From Planctomycetota bacterium (lineage in GTDB: Bacteria > Planctomycetota > Phycisphaerae > WQYP01), in NCBI GenBank assembly GCA_021818565.1, contig JAKATV010000184.1, positions 1 to 6,339 of the forward strand: a stretch of DNA of 6,339 nucleotides. Direction: 5' to 3'. This document shows, piece by piece, positions 6,029-6,339 of this stretch (position 1 is its first letter; every line of letters begins with the position of its first letter). Below the pieces are notes generated by a model. That model saw only the letters and a list, made by a program, of their open reading frames with translations. It ran no database searches and was not told the origin of the DNA. The translations under genes were made by a program, and so were the position numbers.

Positions 6029-6339
6029 TTACGCAATGAGTTCCAGCGCTACGGTTCGCGCGGTGTGGTCAAGGCGCGCTCGCTGGCTTAAATAACGGCC
6101 CGCTTCCATTGCCGCGGCACCGGCCTCGGCAATGCTATCGACAATGTCTTTGGGGCCGGCGGCGGCACCGGCGACAAATATTCCTGGAACGTTGGTGGTA
6201 CACGGAGAAACAGAATCGGGTGTCGCCACAAATCCATCGCTGCCAATCTGCACCGGCGAAAAGCTGGTAGGATTCCATTGCGGTATCATCCCCTGCGCCA
6301 GGACCACCATGTCATGCCGCGGTTTGCGAAAGATCGGAA
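6029..6339 (-). CDS. HdrA/QmoA-like FAD oxidoreductase, C-terminal part only
   Basis: The frame is open to the window edge, so only about the last 103 residues are present. HDMVVLAQGMIP is the strand before the closing part of the FAD domain of HdrA-type proteins. VPGIFVAGAAAGPKDIVDSI followed by AEAGAAAMEAGRYLS is the characteristic HdrA/QmoA closing motif, where the flavin is held and the GPKDI segment is nearly invariant. The protein ends soon after this motif with no C-terminal ferredoxin domain, unlike its downstream neighbour. This is how QmoA ends. It is therefore a second, distinct HdrA-like subunit encoded 12 bases upstream of hdrA, consistent with a QmoA-QmoB-like pair. An internal ATG at 6310 is not the start, because homology continues past it. 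The last nine bases may not be genomic (see the adapter entry). Confidence 0.87.
   Translation of the reverse strand, partial: PIFRKPRHDMVVLAQGMIPQWNPTSFSPVQIGSDGFVATPDSVSPCTTNVPGIFVAGAAAGPKDIVDSIAEAGAAAMEAGRYLSQRARLDHTARTVALELIA
6331..6339. other. Possible sequencing-adapter remnant at the window end
   Basis: The last nine bases are AGATCGGAA, identical to the start of the common Illumina TruSeq adapter read-through sequence, and they stop exactly at the end of the sequence. They may be untrimmed adapter and not genome. A chance match is possible, since nine bases is short and the gene frame stays open through them. Confidence 0.5.

Overview
The window looks like bacterial DNA, with clear Shine-Dalgarno sites, tightly packed genes and moderately high GC. 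The right-hand end lies inside a gene, so the fragment is incomplete. Its content suggests an anaerobe or facultative anaerobe with flavin/iron-sulfur electron transfer. The lineage cannot be fixed from the sequence. The adenylate kinase variant gives me a weak impression of the Verrucomicrobiota/PVC group, but I would not rely on it.

Layout: a short non-coding leader (1-126) precedes one plus-strand gene, a zinc-LID adenylate kinase (127-936). Everything else is on the minus strand and converges on adk across only 17 bases. Read in the direction of transcription (right to left), the minus-strand block is: the C-terminal end of an HdrA/QmoA-like flavoprotein (6339-6029, cut by the window edge); a full HdrA-type flavin/iron-sulfur protein (6016-4166); a small winged-helix-like protein (4150-3833); a QmoC-like fusion of an HdrC ferredoxin domain with an HdrE/NarI-like membrane cytochrome b domain (3786-2629); a DsrE2-type sulfurtransferase-like protein (2554-1997); and a dihydroorotate-dehydrogenase-like flavoprotein (1943-954). 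Gaps between these genes are 12, 15, 46, 74 and 53 bases, each start has a credible ribosome binding site, and I see no strong terminator, so a single operon is likely.

Inferred joint function: the two HdrA-like proteins plus the QmoC-like protein match the subunit plan of QmoABC, which exchanges electrons between soluble flavin/Fe-S partners and membrane quinones. No HdrB-type (CCG-domain) subunit, aprAB or dsrAB is visible, so the partner of this complex is unknown. DsrE2 hints at bound sulfane sulfur as a substrate or signal. The DHOD-like flavoprotein could be a soluble electron donor or acceptor. The small winged-helix-like protein sits between the HdrA and HdrC-like genes and may be a structural or regulatory accessory.

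Three cautions apply. One ferredoxin motif of the complete HdrA has Ser in place of its second Cys. The final nine bases equal the start of the common Illumina adapter and may be artefactual. The start codons for hdrA and the DsrE2 gene were chosen by ribosome binding site and family homology and are shorter than the longest open frames.
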